From Sphingomonadales bacterium (GTDB taxonomy: Bacteria; Pseudomonadota; Alphaproteobacteria; Sphingomonadales; Sphingomonadaceae), in contig JAFKLV010000054.1 in NCBI GenBank assembly GCA_017304125.1, positions 1 through 8,245 of the forward strand: a DNA stretch of 8,245 nt, read 5' to 3'. Numbering within the stretch: the stretch's first letter is position 1; every line of letters begins with the position of its first letter. The translations under genes were made by a program, and so were the position numbers. Below the pieces are notes generated by a model. The model was given only the letters and a program-made list of their open reading frames with translations, ran no database searches and was not told where the DNA came from. Shown one piece after another: positions 1 to 6,616 of the stretch.

Positions 1-795
1 GGCAGCTCCTTCTACGCCGGCATGCGGCTGCTGCCCAAGGCCGAGCGCGAGGCGATGTACGCGATCTACGCCTTCTGCCGCGCGGTCGACGATATCGCCG
101 ACGACCAGCAGGGCGACCCCGCTGGCCGCACCGCCGCGCTCGACCAATGGCGCCGCGACCTCGACGCGCTTTATGCCGGCGGCGATGCCGGTCAGGCGCG
201 GATCGTCGCCGAGGCGGTGGAGCGTTTCGCGCTCGACCGCGCCGATTTCGAGGCGGTGATCGACGGCATGGCGATGGACGTCGCGCGCGATATCCGCTGG
301 CCGACGATCGACGAACTCGATCTCTATTGCGATCGCGTCGCCTCGGCGGTCGGGCGGCTGTCGGTGCGCGTGTTCGGGATGCCGCGCGCGCCGGGCATCG
401 AGCTGGCGCATCATCTCGGCCGCGCGCTGCAGCTCACCAATATCCTGCGCGATATCGACGAGGATGCCGCGATCGGCCGCGTCTATCTGCCGATCGAGGC
501 GCTGCAGGGCGCGGGCATCACCCCGACCAATCCGACAGCGGTGGCGGCGGACCCGCGGATCGATCAGGCGGTGCGCCCGCTCGCGGCACGCGCGCGCGAT
601 CATTATCGCGCCGCCGACGCGATCCTCGCCGCGCGCCCCGCCGGCCATCTGCTCGCACCGCGGCTGATGGAAGCGGTCTATGCCAAATTGCTGACGCGGA
701 TGGAGACGGTCGGCTGGGCGCCGCCGCGCCAGCGCGTCCGGGTCAGCAAACCCGCCTTGCTATGGACCGTCGCGCGGCTGGTGGTGACGCGTTGA
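1..795 (+). CDS. hpnD: Presqualene diphosphate synthase HpnD (5'-truncated by the window edge)
   Basis: This is a squalene/phytoene synthase-family enzyme. HpnD condenses two farnesyl diphosphates to presqualene diphosphate, the first step of the HpnC-HpnD-HpnE route to squalene for hopanoids. The frame is open from base 1 and reads GSSFYAGMRLLPK, which aligns with the conserved SSFY...MRLLP segment near the family N-terminus. The ATG at base 22 is therefore probably internal, and the true start lies upstream. Counting from that ATG, the first Asp-rich motif (VDDIADD) is at residues 22-28 and the second (NILRDIDED, followed by GRVYLP) at 140-156; these bind the Mg2+-diphosphates. The gene ends at TGA 793-795, which overlaps the hpnE start. 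Choosing HpnD rather than HpnC rests on the intact motifs and the position directly before hpnE; hpnC is expected just upstream, outside the window. The family call is firm and the exact paralogue fairly firm. Confidence 0.92.
   Translation, partial: GSSFYAGMRLLPKAEREAMYAIYAFCRAVDDIADDQQGDPAGRTAALDQWRRDLDALYAGGDAGQARIVAEAVERFALDRADFEAVIDGMAMDVARDIRWPTIDELDLYCDRVASAVGRLSVRVFGMPRAPGIELAHHLGRALQLTNILRDIDEDAAIGRVYLPIEALQGAGITPTNPTAVAADPRIDQAVRPLAARARDHYRAADAILAARPAGHLLAPRLMEAVYAKLLTRMETVGWAPPRQRVRVSKPALLWTVARLVVTR
780..794 (+). promoter_or_regulatory. Ribosome binding site that fixes the TTG start of hpnE
   Basis: GGTGGTGA at 780-787 differs at one base from the consensus GGAGGTGA and sits four bases before TTG 792-794. 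The TTG shares three bases with the TGA stop of hpnD. This favours the TTG over the in-frame ATG at 762 and suggests that hpnD and hpnE are translationally coupled. Confidence 0.6.
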
Positions 796-2045
796 CGTTC
801 GCGCGCGCGACGATTGCCGGCGCCGGGCTCGCCGGGCTGTCCGCCGCGGTGCGGCTGGCCGAGGCCGGGGTGCGCGTGCGCCTCGCCGATTCCGCTGCGC
901 AGGCGGGGGGGCGGTGCCGCTCTTATTATGACCGACAGCTTGGGCTGACGATCGACAACGGCAATCATCTCGTCCTCGCCGGCAATGAAGCGGTCGCGCG
1001 GTTCCGCAAGACGATCGGCGCAACCCAGCCGCTCGCCGGGCCCGCACAGGCCGATTTCGCGTTCGTCGACCTGACCGACGGCGCGCGCTGGACGATCCGC
1101 ATCAACCGGGGCCGCGTGCCGTGGTGGGTGTTGGCGCGCGATCGCCGCGTGCCGGGCACCGCGCCGCTCGACTATCTGCGCCTCGCCCGGCTGATCACCG
1201 GCGGCGCGAGCGATGTGGTCGGCGACCGCGTCGACACCGACAGCGCGGCGTGGCGCAAATTGATCGCCCCGGTGCTGCTCGCCGTGCTCAACACGCCGCC
1301 CGCCACCGGATCGGCCAAACTGACGGCGCAAGTGCTGCGTGAGTCGCTGATGCGCGGCGGCGGCGCCAGCCTGCCGCGCATCGCCGAGCCGAGCCTCGCC
1401 GCGGCGTTCGTCGATCCGGCGGTGGCGTGGCTCGCCGCACGCGAGGCACCGCTGACGCTCGGGCGACGGCTCCGCGCGATCGTCACCGCGGGCGATCGGG
1501 TCAGCGCGCTCGACTGGGGCGACGGCGCCGAGCCGGTCGCGGCGGACGAAGCGGTGATCCTCGCCGTCCCGCCGTGGGTGGCGACCGCCTTGCTGCCGGA
1601 GATTTCCGCGCCCGATGCGTTCCACGCGATCGTCAACGGGCATTTCGCGCTCCCCGCGCCGCACGGCGTTCCTGCGATGCAGGGGCTGATCGGCGGGACG
1701 GCGGAATGGCTGTTCGCCTTCCCCGATCGCCTCTCGGTGACGGTCAGCGCCGCCGATGCGATCGTCGATCTCGATCGCGAGGAACTGGCGCGGCGTTTCT
1801 GGGACGATATCCAGCGCGCCTGCGGCTTCACCGCGCCGATGCCGGCGTGGCAGATCGTCAAGGAAAAGCGCGCGACCTTCGCCGCCACCCCGGCGCAGGA
1901 TGCCAAGCGCCCGCCCGCGACGACGCGCTGGCGCAATCTGTTCCTCGCGGGGGATTGGGTGCAGAACGGGCTGCCGGCGACGATCGAGGGCGCATTGCGT
2001 GCAGGCGAGACCGCGGCGCGACTGGTGCAACAAATCCGTCATTGA
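792..2045 (+). CDS. hpnE: Hydroxysqualene dehydroxylase HpnE (squalene-associated FAD-dependent desaturase)
   Basis: HpnE is a flavoprotein of the amine oxidase/phytoene desaturase superfamily. It reduces hydroxysqualene to squalene, the last step before hopene cyclisation. The 417-residue product is of normal family length. The FAD dinucleotide-binding motif GAGLAG is at residues 10-15, followed by GGRCRSY near 40. The C-terminal FAD-contacting segment LAGDWVQNGLPATIEGALRAGE lies near 380-405. I chose TTG at 792 because GGTGGTGA (780-787) is a near-perfect Shine-Dalgarno four bases upstream. It also overlaps the hpnD stop (TTGA), giving coupled translation, and puts the nucleotide-binding strand at the N-terminus as the family expects. 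An in-frame ATG at 762 would add ten residues inside hpnD and has no good ribosome binding site. A longer upstream reading in this frame is an unrelated open frame inside hpnD. Confidence 0.93.
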   Translation: MTFARATIAGAGLAGLSAAVRLAEAGVRVRLADSAAQAGGRCRSYYDRQLGLTIDNGNHLVLAGNEAVARFRKTIGATQPLAGPAQADFAFVDLTDGARWTIRINRGRVPWWVLARDRRVPGTAPLDYLRLARLITGGASDVVGDRVDTDSAAWRKLIAPVLLAVLNTPPATGSAKLTAQVLRESLMRGGGASLPRIAEPSLAAAFVDPAVAWLAAREAPLTLGRRLRAIVTAGDRVSALDWGDGAEPVAADEAVILAVPPWVATALLPEISAPDAFHAIVNGHFALPAPHGVPAMQGLIGGTAEWLFAFPDRLSVTVSAADAIVDLDREELARRFWDDIQRACGFTAPMPAWQIVKEKRATFAATPAQDAKRPPATTRWRNLFLAGDWVQNGLPATIEGALRAGETAARLVQQIRH

Positions 2046-2098
2046 CCAATGCGCGTTGCGCGCCAAATGATACCCGACATTCAAAAGCCGGAGCGACC

Positions 2099-2872
2099 AT
2101 GACCGATCATGATGTGCACGATCTGCATGACGGGGCGATACCGGCCGCGACTCTGGTGATCTTCCGTGCCTCGGCCAAAGGCGCGCCCGAATTGCTGATG
2201 GTCGAGCGCGCCAAGGAAATGTCCTTCGCCGGCGGGGCGATGGTGTTTCCCGGCGGGCGGATCGACGGCGGCGATCATGTGCTGGCGGAACTGCTCGGCG
2301 GCGGCGCGGAGACCGCCTCGCGGATCGCCGCGATTCGCGAGACGATCGAGGAAACCGGCGTACCGGTGGGGCTGAATCCGATGCCCTCGGCCGAGGCGCT
2401 GGCCACGATGCGCGCCGCGCTCCACGCCGGCACGCCATTTGCCGAGGCGCTGGCCGATGCCGGCGCGGCGCTCGATCTGAACATGCTGGAACCCTGGGCG
2501 CGCTGGCTGCCGGCGCATCGCGGGATGAAGCGGTTCGACACGCGCTTCTATCTCGCCGAGCTGCCGGCGGATGCGCCGCGCGCCACGGTCGACGCGACCG
2601 AGAATGTCCGGCTGGTCTGGGCGACCGCGCAATCGGTGCTCGACGATGCCGATGCGGGCAAGCTGGCGATCATCTTCCCGACGCGGCGCAATCTCGAGCG
2701 GCTCGCTTTGTTCGACACGTTCGCCGCCGCCGCGACGCACGCCCGCGCCACCCCGATCCGCATCGTCACGCCATGGACCGAGGAACGCGGCGGCGAGCAG
2801 CATCTCTGCATCGCCGACGACGCCGGCTATCCCGTTACCTCGGAACCCTTGTCGGGCGCGATGCGCGCCTGA
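2099..2872 (+). CDS. Nudix hydrolase, NUDT19-like group
   Basis: This is a 257-residue Nudix-fold hydrolase expected to cleave a nucleoside-diphosphate-linked compound using Mg2+ or Mn2+. The start at ATG 2099 is supported by GGAG at 2090-2093, five bases upstream. VFPGGRID at residues 49-56 and the catalytic core REx2EExGV at 80-88 (R80, E81, E84, E85, G87) are intact. The upstream half of the Nudix box is looser than the classical G-x5-E-x7-RE spacing: E71 is separated from R80 by eight residues. RFDTRFYLA at 145-153, and an insert between the Nudix box and that strand, resemble the NUDT19/acyl-CoA-diphosphatase-like group, so CoA esters are one possible substrate; the substrate cannot be read from the sequence. 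The gene lies 54 bases after hpnE on the same strand and could be co-transcribed, but no functional link to hopanoids is evident. Confidence 0.88.
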   Translation: MTDHDVHDLHDGAIPAATLVIFRASAKGAPELLMVERAKEMSFAGGAMVFPGGRIDGGDHVLAELLGGGAETASRIAAIRETIEETGVPVGLNPMPSAEALATMRAALHAGTPFAEALADAGAALDLNMLEPWARWLPAHRGMKRFDTRFYLAELPADAPRATVDATENVRLVWATAQSVLDDADAGKLAIIFPTRRNLERLALFDTFAAAATHARATPIRIVTPWTEERGGEQHLCIADDAGYPVTSEPLSGAMRA

Positions 2873-2879
2873 CCGCGAC

Positions 2880-2903
2880 GCGCGCCGCTCAATGCGGCAG
2901 CGC
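2880..2903. terminator. Possible hairpin terminator at the convergent junction
   Basis: A GC-rich inverted repeat forms a nine-pair stem (2880-2888 with 2894-2903) with one bulged A at 2899 and the loop TCAAT. It begins eight bases after the Nudix stop and overlaps the last codons of the opposing gene, where only 16 bases separate the two stops. No U-run follows directly, so this is not a textbook intrinsic terminator. It may help to end the plus-strand transcript, or it may be a by-product of high GC content. Confidence 0.3.
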
Positions 2904-3440
2904 GCTCGCCTCCACCTTTTCCACCCAATGCGGGAAGAACGCCGGCTGGCGTGACGACCAGCCGGAGGCGGTCGCCGCGGCTTCGCTGATCGACTGGAGC
3001 AACTTGCGCCGCAATTCCGGGTGGAGGTGCGGCAAAGCGGCGGCGGCGCAGAAGGCGCCGGGCAGCCACGGCCGCACATTCGCGCCGATCAGCCGCTCGT
3101 AGAGGAAGCGATAGGCGGAGAAGGTCGGCAACCGCCCCTGCCCCAGATCGAATGCGGTGACGGTGATCAGCGGCGCGAGAAACGCCTCGACCCGATCGAG
3201 CCCGCTGTCGTCGGGCACCAGCGCGCGGATTTCGGGGAGCCGCTCGTAATGCCGGGCCTGCGCGCGGATGCTCGCCGCCTCGACCACGTCGCGCGACCAG
3301 CGCGCCATCGCGTCCTCGCGCTCAAGACCTATATCCAGGCTTCGGCGGATGTAGCGCTGCGTCGCCGCGGCGAACCCGGCGAATTCTTTCATCTCGGCGA
3401 GTGTCATCGCACCTTCCGCCGGCTTCATCCTGGCACTCAT
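2889..3440 (-). CDS. Hypothetical protein, 183 residues
   Basis: I do not recognise this family. The start at 3440 is supported by GAGGT, a strong Shine-Dalgarno, five bases upstream on the minus strand. An in-frame stop at 3506-3504 with no ATG or GTG in between rules out a longer form. Internal Met codons at residues 5 and 12 are weaker alternatives. The protein has no signal peptide and no clear membrane segment. It looks mostly helical, with charged stretches at residues 12-75 (for example EREDAMARWSRDVVEAA), a more hydrophobic middle (FLAPLITVTAFDLGQGRLPTF), and a Trp/Pro/His-rich tail (GWSSRQPAFFPHWVEKVEA). Codon use matches the neighbouring genes, so it is probably a real gene. It lies downstream of mprF on the same strand but 198 bases away, with its own leader, so it need not belong to that operon. 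Confidence 0.75.
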   Translation of the reverse strand: MSARMKPAEGAMTLAEMKEFAGFAAATQRYIRRSLDIGLEREDAMARWSRDVVEAASIRAQARHYERLPEIRALVPDDSGLDRVEAFLAPLITVTAFDLGQGRLPTFSAYRFLYERLIGANVRPWLPGAFCAAAALPHLHPELRRKLLQSISEAAATASGWSSRQPAFFPHWVEKVEASALPH

Positions 3441-3450
3441 GACCCACCTC

Positions 3451-3474
3451 AGCCCGTACCAAAGCCTGTACCAA
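3451..3474. repeat. Tandem 12-bp direct repeat in the leader of the 183-residue gene
   Basis: AGCCCGTACCAA (3451-3462) is followed immediately by AGCCTGTACCAA (3463-3474), matching at 11 of 12 positions. The pair lies 11-34 bases upstream of the start codon at 3440, just outside the Shine-Dalgarno. It could be an operator or a leader-RNA element; its function is unknown. Confidence 0.55.
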
Positions 3475-3491
3475 ACAAGCGAGGCTATCTT

Positions 3492-3529
3492 ACGCCGTGA
3501 TGGTTAACCCTACCCTTAACGCCGTGATG
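3492..3529. repeat. 11-bp direct repeat flanking paired TTAAC words (near-CtrA-like site)
   Basis: ACGCCGTGATG occurs twice exactly (3492-3502 and 3519-3529), 27 bases apart. Between the copies, the paired TTAA words are separated by eight bases (TTAA-N8-TTAAC). The known alphaproteobacterial CtrA site is TTAA-N7-TTAA, so this is one base out of register and cannot be called a CtrA box with confidence. The position upstream of the minus-strand 183-residue gene fits a regulatory site. Confidence 0.4.
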
Positions 3530-3563
3530 CCCCGCATTCATAAATGAATCACGGAGCCTGCAG

Positions 3564-3585
3564 CGTCGCAACATGCGATGCGACG
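3564..3585 (-). other. Hairpin downstream of mprF
   Basis: CGTCGCA (3564-3570) and TGCGACG (3579-3585) form a seven-pair stem with an eight-base loop, 54 bases after the mprF stop in the direction of transcription. No U-run follows, so an intrinsic terminator is uncertain. It may instead protect the 3' end of the operon mRNA. Confidence 0.3.
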
Positions 3586-3638
3586 AACCGAGTCATATTG
3601 TTGATATTGCGCGACAGGGTGCGTCATTTTCGCAACAA

Positions 3639-6209
3639 TCAGTCGTTCACCGCGCCGACCAAGGCGACCAAGGCGCGCAATCGCGGCAATCCGCCGGGGG
3701 TGGCGATATAGCGCGGCTCCCAGCGCGGCTGGAACTTGGCCTTGAACGCGCGCAGCCCGGTGAAGCGATAGAGCCGCTCGCCGCGCTCGAACAGGGTGCG
3801 GCCGATCTTGGCCCAGATCGGCGCGAGGCGATCTTCGGGCAGGCCGGAGAGCGGCGCGATGCCGAGGTTGAAGGTCGCATAGCCCTGCGCCTGCCCCCAT
3901 TCGAACAGTCGCACGAACATCATGTCCATCGTCCCGCCCGGCGCATCGGGCAAGTGGCGCATCAGATCGACCGACATTTCGCCGCCGTCGCCGTCGGGCG
4001 CGCCATTGGTCCAGATATTGGCGAAGGCCAGCATGCGATCCCCTTGCCGCACCACCGCCACCGGGAAGCGCGCGAGATAATCGGGGTCGAACGGCCCGAG
4101 GCTGAAGCGCTTTTCCCCACCCGGCCGGTCGGCCAGCCAAGCATCGGAGACCGCGCGCAATTCGGGCATCACCGCCGCCACCTCGGCCGGCGGAACGATC
4201 GCGAACGTCATCCCGTCGCGCGTCGCGCGGCGCAAAGCGGCGCGGAAGTCCTTCGATTGCGGGCCTTCCAGCGTGAAATCGGCGAGGTCAACATGCGCCT
4301 CCTCGCCATATTTCATCGCCTCCAGCCCCATGTCGATCGTCAGCGGGAGCATGTCGGCGCTGATCTGGTAGAAGCACAATCGCCCGTGCGCGGCATCGCA
4401 GGCGCGGCGGATCGACCAGACCAGTTCGCCCCACGCCGCCTCCGGCCCGACCGGATCGCCCATCACGATCCACGTCCGCCCGCGCACGCGATACATCAGA
4501 AACGCGTCGCGCGCGGTGGAGATCACGAACCTCTTGTCGCCGGTGAAGGCGAGATTGGCGTCGGTGCGAGTGGCATAAGCGAGCGCGGTCGCGGCGACGT
4601 CATCGGGCAGGTCCGCGCCGGCGGCCGGGCGGGCGCTGCGCCCCATCAGCAGGTGCCAGATCGCGATCACCGCCATCAGCACCCCGGCGAAGAAGGTCGC
4701 GCGCAGGAAGCGCGGCGCATTGCCGTTGAGCGCGAACCGCCACCACAATTCGTCGCTATAGGGCACGCGCTTATAGGCGAAGAAACCGGCCCAGACGCTC
4801 AGCCCCAAAGCGGCGGCGGCGGCGGCGAGCCAGCGCCCGTCGAGCGGCTCGGTGGCGATCCCGCCGCGGCGATAGAAGGCGGGCCGCGCATATTGCAGGA
4901 TGACGAGGATGACGAACTGCATCCCCGCTTCCTCATAATCGAGCCCCTTGAGCAGCGAAAAGACGATCCCGGCGACGAGCAGCACGCGCGCCAGCACGAA
5001 CCCGCTGCGCAGCCGTGCATTGAGCGCCGGCGCGACGAGCAGCAGCAAGGTGCCGACGAGGCTGCCGGCGAGATGCGATCCCTCGATGAACGGCAGCGGC
5101 AGCAACGCGTCGAGGTCGCTCAGTCGGGTGCGCACCCCGGGCAGCGCGCCCGAGACGAGCAGGATGAACCCCGCGACGAACACGAGCAGGGTGATCGCCC
5201 CCGGCGCCAGCGCGCGCCCGACCTTGTCGATCAGCGACAGCCCGGCGCCGATCGGGCGGCGCAGCGCGCTCGCCTCGCGCAGCACCAGCACGCTCGCGGC
5301 GATGAACAGCGGCAGCAGATAATAGACCAGCCGGTAGAGCAGCAGCCCGGCGAAGACCGCGGGCTTGTCCGCCGGCAACGCGGCCAGCACCACCGCCTCG
5401 AACACCCCCAGCCCGCCGGGGACGTGCGCGAAGATCGCGACGACGATCGCCAGCACATAAGCGACGAAGAAGGTCGGAAAGACATCGAGGTCCAGCCCCG
5501 GCACCAGCACGAACAGCACCGACGCGGCGATCAGCAGATCGACCACCGACACCCCGACCAGCGCGAACAAATGCCGCGCGTCGGGCAAGGGCAGATCGAA
5601 GCCATCCGTTCCGAGGCGGCGGATTCCCCCGGCGCGCAGGATCACCGGCACCGCCGCGATCGCGAGCAAAGCGAGGCCGAAGGCATGAGCCGCGCCGGTT
5701 TCCAGCGTCCAATGCGCCAGATGCAGCGGCGCATCCTGGATCAGCAACGCGACCCCGGCGGTCGCGGCGATGCCGTTCCAGAAAGCGAGCGTCCCGATCG
5801 CGCCGACCTTCACCGCCTCCGCCAGCGACAGCCCGGCCTGCCCGTAGATGCGATAGCGCGCCGAATTGCCGGTGAGCAGCGAGAGGCCGAGATTGTAGCT
5901 GATCGCATTGCCGAGGAACGAGGCGGTCGCGCCGACCTGCCACGGCTGCGGCCGCCCGATCACGCGCAGCGCGATCCAGTCGTGGAGCGTCAGCAGGGTA
6001 TAGCTCGCCGCGGTCAGCACCGCCGCCAGCGCGATGCGATCGGCCGGCACCGTGCCCAATGCGGCACGCACGTCGCGCAACCGCACCTCATCGAGCACAA
6101 GGCGCAGCGCGACGAAGCCGAGCAGCGCGACGCACGCCACCGCCGCCGGCACCCACCAGCGGCGATGGCGCGCGAGAAGTTCGGGGATCGCGAGTCGGCG
6201 GCGCTGCAT
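3639..6209 (-). CDS. mprF: Bifunctional aminoacyl-phosphatidylglycerol synthase/flippase MprF (LpiA-type)
   Basis: MprF transfers an amino acid, usually lysine or alanine, from charged tRNA to phosphatidylglycerol and flips the product to the outer leaflet. This lowers the negative surface charge and protects against cationic peptides. The 856-residue length is normal for the family. Residues about 18-525 hold many hydrophobic segments of the flippase part, with conserved FLGNAISYNLG and GNSARYRIYG (98-123), AHVPGGLGVFEAVVL (261-275) and RLVYYLLPL (293-301). Residues about 540-856 are the DUF2156 synthase domain, with GDPVGP (584-589), a KYGEEAHVDLADFTLEG block (633-649), MSVDLMRHLPDAPGGTMD (745-762), FNLGIAPLSGL (780-790) and FKAKFQPRWEPRY (822-834). 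The ATG at 6209 overlaps the TGA of the preceding gene by one base (TGATG), which favours it over an in-frame ATG at 6263. Amino-acid specificity cannot be read from the sequence. Confidence 0.93.
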   Translation of the reverse strand: MQRRRLAIPELLARHRRWWVPAAVACVALLGFVALRLVLDEVRLRDVRAALGTVPADRIALAAVLTAASYTLLTLHDWIALRVIGRPQPWQVGATASFLGNAISYNLGLSLLTGNSARYRIYGQAGLSLAEAVKVGAIGTLAFWNGIAATAGVALLIQDAPLHLAHWTLETGAAHAFGLALLAIAAVPVILRAGGIRRLGTDGFDLPLPDARHLFALVGVSVVDLLIAASVLFVLVPGLDLDVFPTFFVAYVLAIVVAIFAHVPGGLGVFEAVVLAALPADKPAVFAGLLLYRLVYYLLPLFIAASVLVLREASALRRPIGAGLSLIDKVGRALAPGAITLLVFVAGFILLVSGALPGVRTRLSDLDALLPLPFIEGSHLAGSLVGTLLLLVAPALNARLRSGFVLARVLLVAGIVFSLLKGLDYEEAGMQFVILVILQYARPAFYRRGGIATEPLDGRWLAAAAAALGLSVWAGFFAYKRVPYSDELWWRFALNGNAPRFLRATFFAGVLMAVIAIWHLLMGRSARPAAGADLPDDVAATALAYATRTDANLAFTGDKRFVISTARDAFLMYRVRGRTWIVMGDPVGPEAAWGELVWSIRRACDAAHGRLCFYQISADMLPLTIDMGLEAMKYGEEAHVDLADFTLEGPQSKDFRAALRRATRDGMTFAIVPPAEVAAVMPELRAVSDAWLADRPGGEKRFSLGPFDPDYLARFPVAVVRQGDRMLAFANIWTNGAPDGDGGEMSVDLMRHLPDAPGGTMDMMFVRLFEWGQAQGYATFNLGIAPLSGLPEDRLAPIWAKIGRTLFERGERLYRFTGLRAFKAKFQPRWEPRYIATPGGLPRLRALVALVGAVND

Positions 6210-6616
6210 CACTGCAGACGATGCCACTCCTGCGAGCGGCAGAAATAGTGCCTGATCAGGCATCCCGAAATCTTCAGCCGATCCGGCGCGACCAATTTGA
6301 GGTGCGACGGAAAGCTGCGCCGCATATCGGGGACGAAGAAGCGGCCCGACCAGGTGCCGCTGGCGTCGGCGCGATAATTGCGCAGCAATTGCGTGCCGAT
6401 CAGATGCGCGACCCCCGCTTCGCGCGCATCGGCCATCGCACTGCCATTGGCCCAGACGATCGCGCCGCACAGCCCGCCGTTACACGCGGTGGTGCGGATC
6501 ATCAGCGAGCCGCGCGGGTTGCTCCACACCCCGAACGGCGATGCCGTCGCCGCGGCGACGCCCGGGATGGCGCCGAGCGCGCCGGCGGCAAGCGCAGCGA
6601 GAATGCGCGCGCGCAT
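6209..6616 (-). CDS. Secreted DUF2147-family protein
   Basis: This is a 135-residue exported protein. The N-terminus has a short basic start (MRAR), a hydrophobic run (residues 5-22) and small residues near 21-25, as expected for a Sec signal peptide with cleavage around residue 25. The mature part fits DUF2147: an FGVWSNPRGSLMIR opening, LCGAIVWA at 49-56, LLRNYRADASGTWSGRFFVPD at 77-97, and LKLVAPDRLKISGCL at 106-120. Four cysteines (45, 50, 119, 126) could form disulfides in the periplasm. The biochemical function of DUF2147 is unknown to me. The start (ATG 6616) overlaps the stop of the AcvB-like gene and the stop overlaps the start of mprF, both as TGATG. It is thus the middle gene of a coupled operon, and a role in handling aminoacyl lipids is an inference from position only. 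Confidence 0.85.
   Translation of the reverse strand: MRARILAALAAGALGAIPGVAAATASPFGVWSNPRGSLMIRTTACNGGLCGAIVWANGSAMADAREAGVAHLIGTQLLRNYRADASGTWSGRFFVPDMRRSFPSHLKLVAPDRLKISGCLIRHYFCRSQEWHRLQ

Larger units (their letters stand above)
3441..3638. other. 198-bp gap between mprF and the 183-residue gene, rich in short repeats
   Basis: No gene is visible here. The stretch is more AT-rich than its surroundings and packed with short repeats. There are two ACGCCGTGATG copies (3492-3502, 3519-3529). Two TTAAC words (3504-3508, 3516-3520) lie between or overlap them. A 6-2-6 inverted repeat, ATTCAT-AA-ATGAAT, is at 3536-3549, and an inverted CCGTGAT copy at 3548-3554. A CGTCGCA/TGCGACG hairpin is at 3564-3585, and there is a direct ATATTG pair at 3595-3600 and 3604-3609. 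It must hold the promoter of the 183-residue gene unless that gene is read through from mprF. TAAGAT on the minus strand (3492-3487) could be a -10, but no convincing -35 precedes it. Confidence 0.5.

Noticed and set aside
147..791. A long N-terminal extension of hpnE in the same frame
   Set aside because: This part overlaps hpnD out of frame, is Arg/Ala-rich and has no family match. The FAD-binding motif and ribosome binding site place the start at 792.
2042..2073. A possible promoter (TTGACC at 2042) and small GCGCG-TTG-CGCGC hairpin (2051-2063) before the Nudix gene
   Set aside because: No acceptable -10 lies at the right distance from TTGACC, and the five-pair hairpin is short and common in GC-rich DNA with no U-run after it.
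678..2438. A 586-codon minus-strand open frame across hpnE and the Nudix gene
   Set aside because: It spans two recognised plus-strand genes, is Arg-rich without domains, and is explained by the lack of stops in GC-rich antisense DNA.
3503..3520. A canonical CtrA box
   Set aside because: The two TTAA words are eight bases apart, whereas the known site has seven. It is kept only as a near-match.
4933..5943. A 336-codon minus-strand frame within mprF
   Set aside because: It is a second frame on the same strand as mprF with Arg/Gly/Ala-rich composition. The hydrophobic flippase segments are all in the mprF frame.
3573..6248. A long open frame on the plus strand (891 codons) opposite mprF
   Set aside because: Its translation is rich in Arg, Gln, His, Glu and Asp with no recognisable motif, as expected for the complement of a GC-rich coding strand. 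The minus strand carries a full set of MprF motifs along the same stretch.
6210..6263. An upstream start of mprF at ATG 6263
   Set aside because: It would overlap the DUF2147 gene by 55 bases, while ATG 6209 gives the same TGATG overlap seen at the other junction of the operon.
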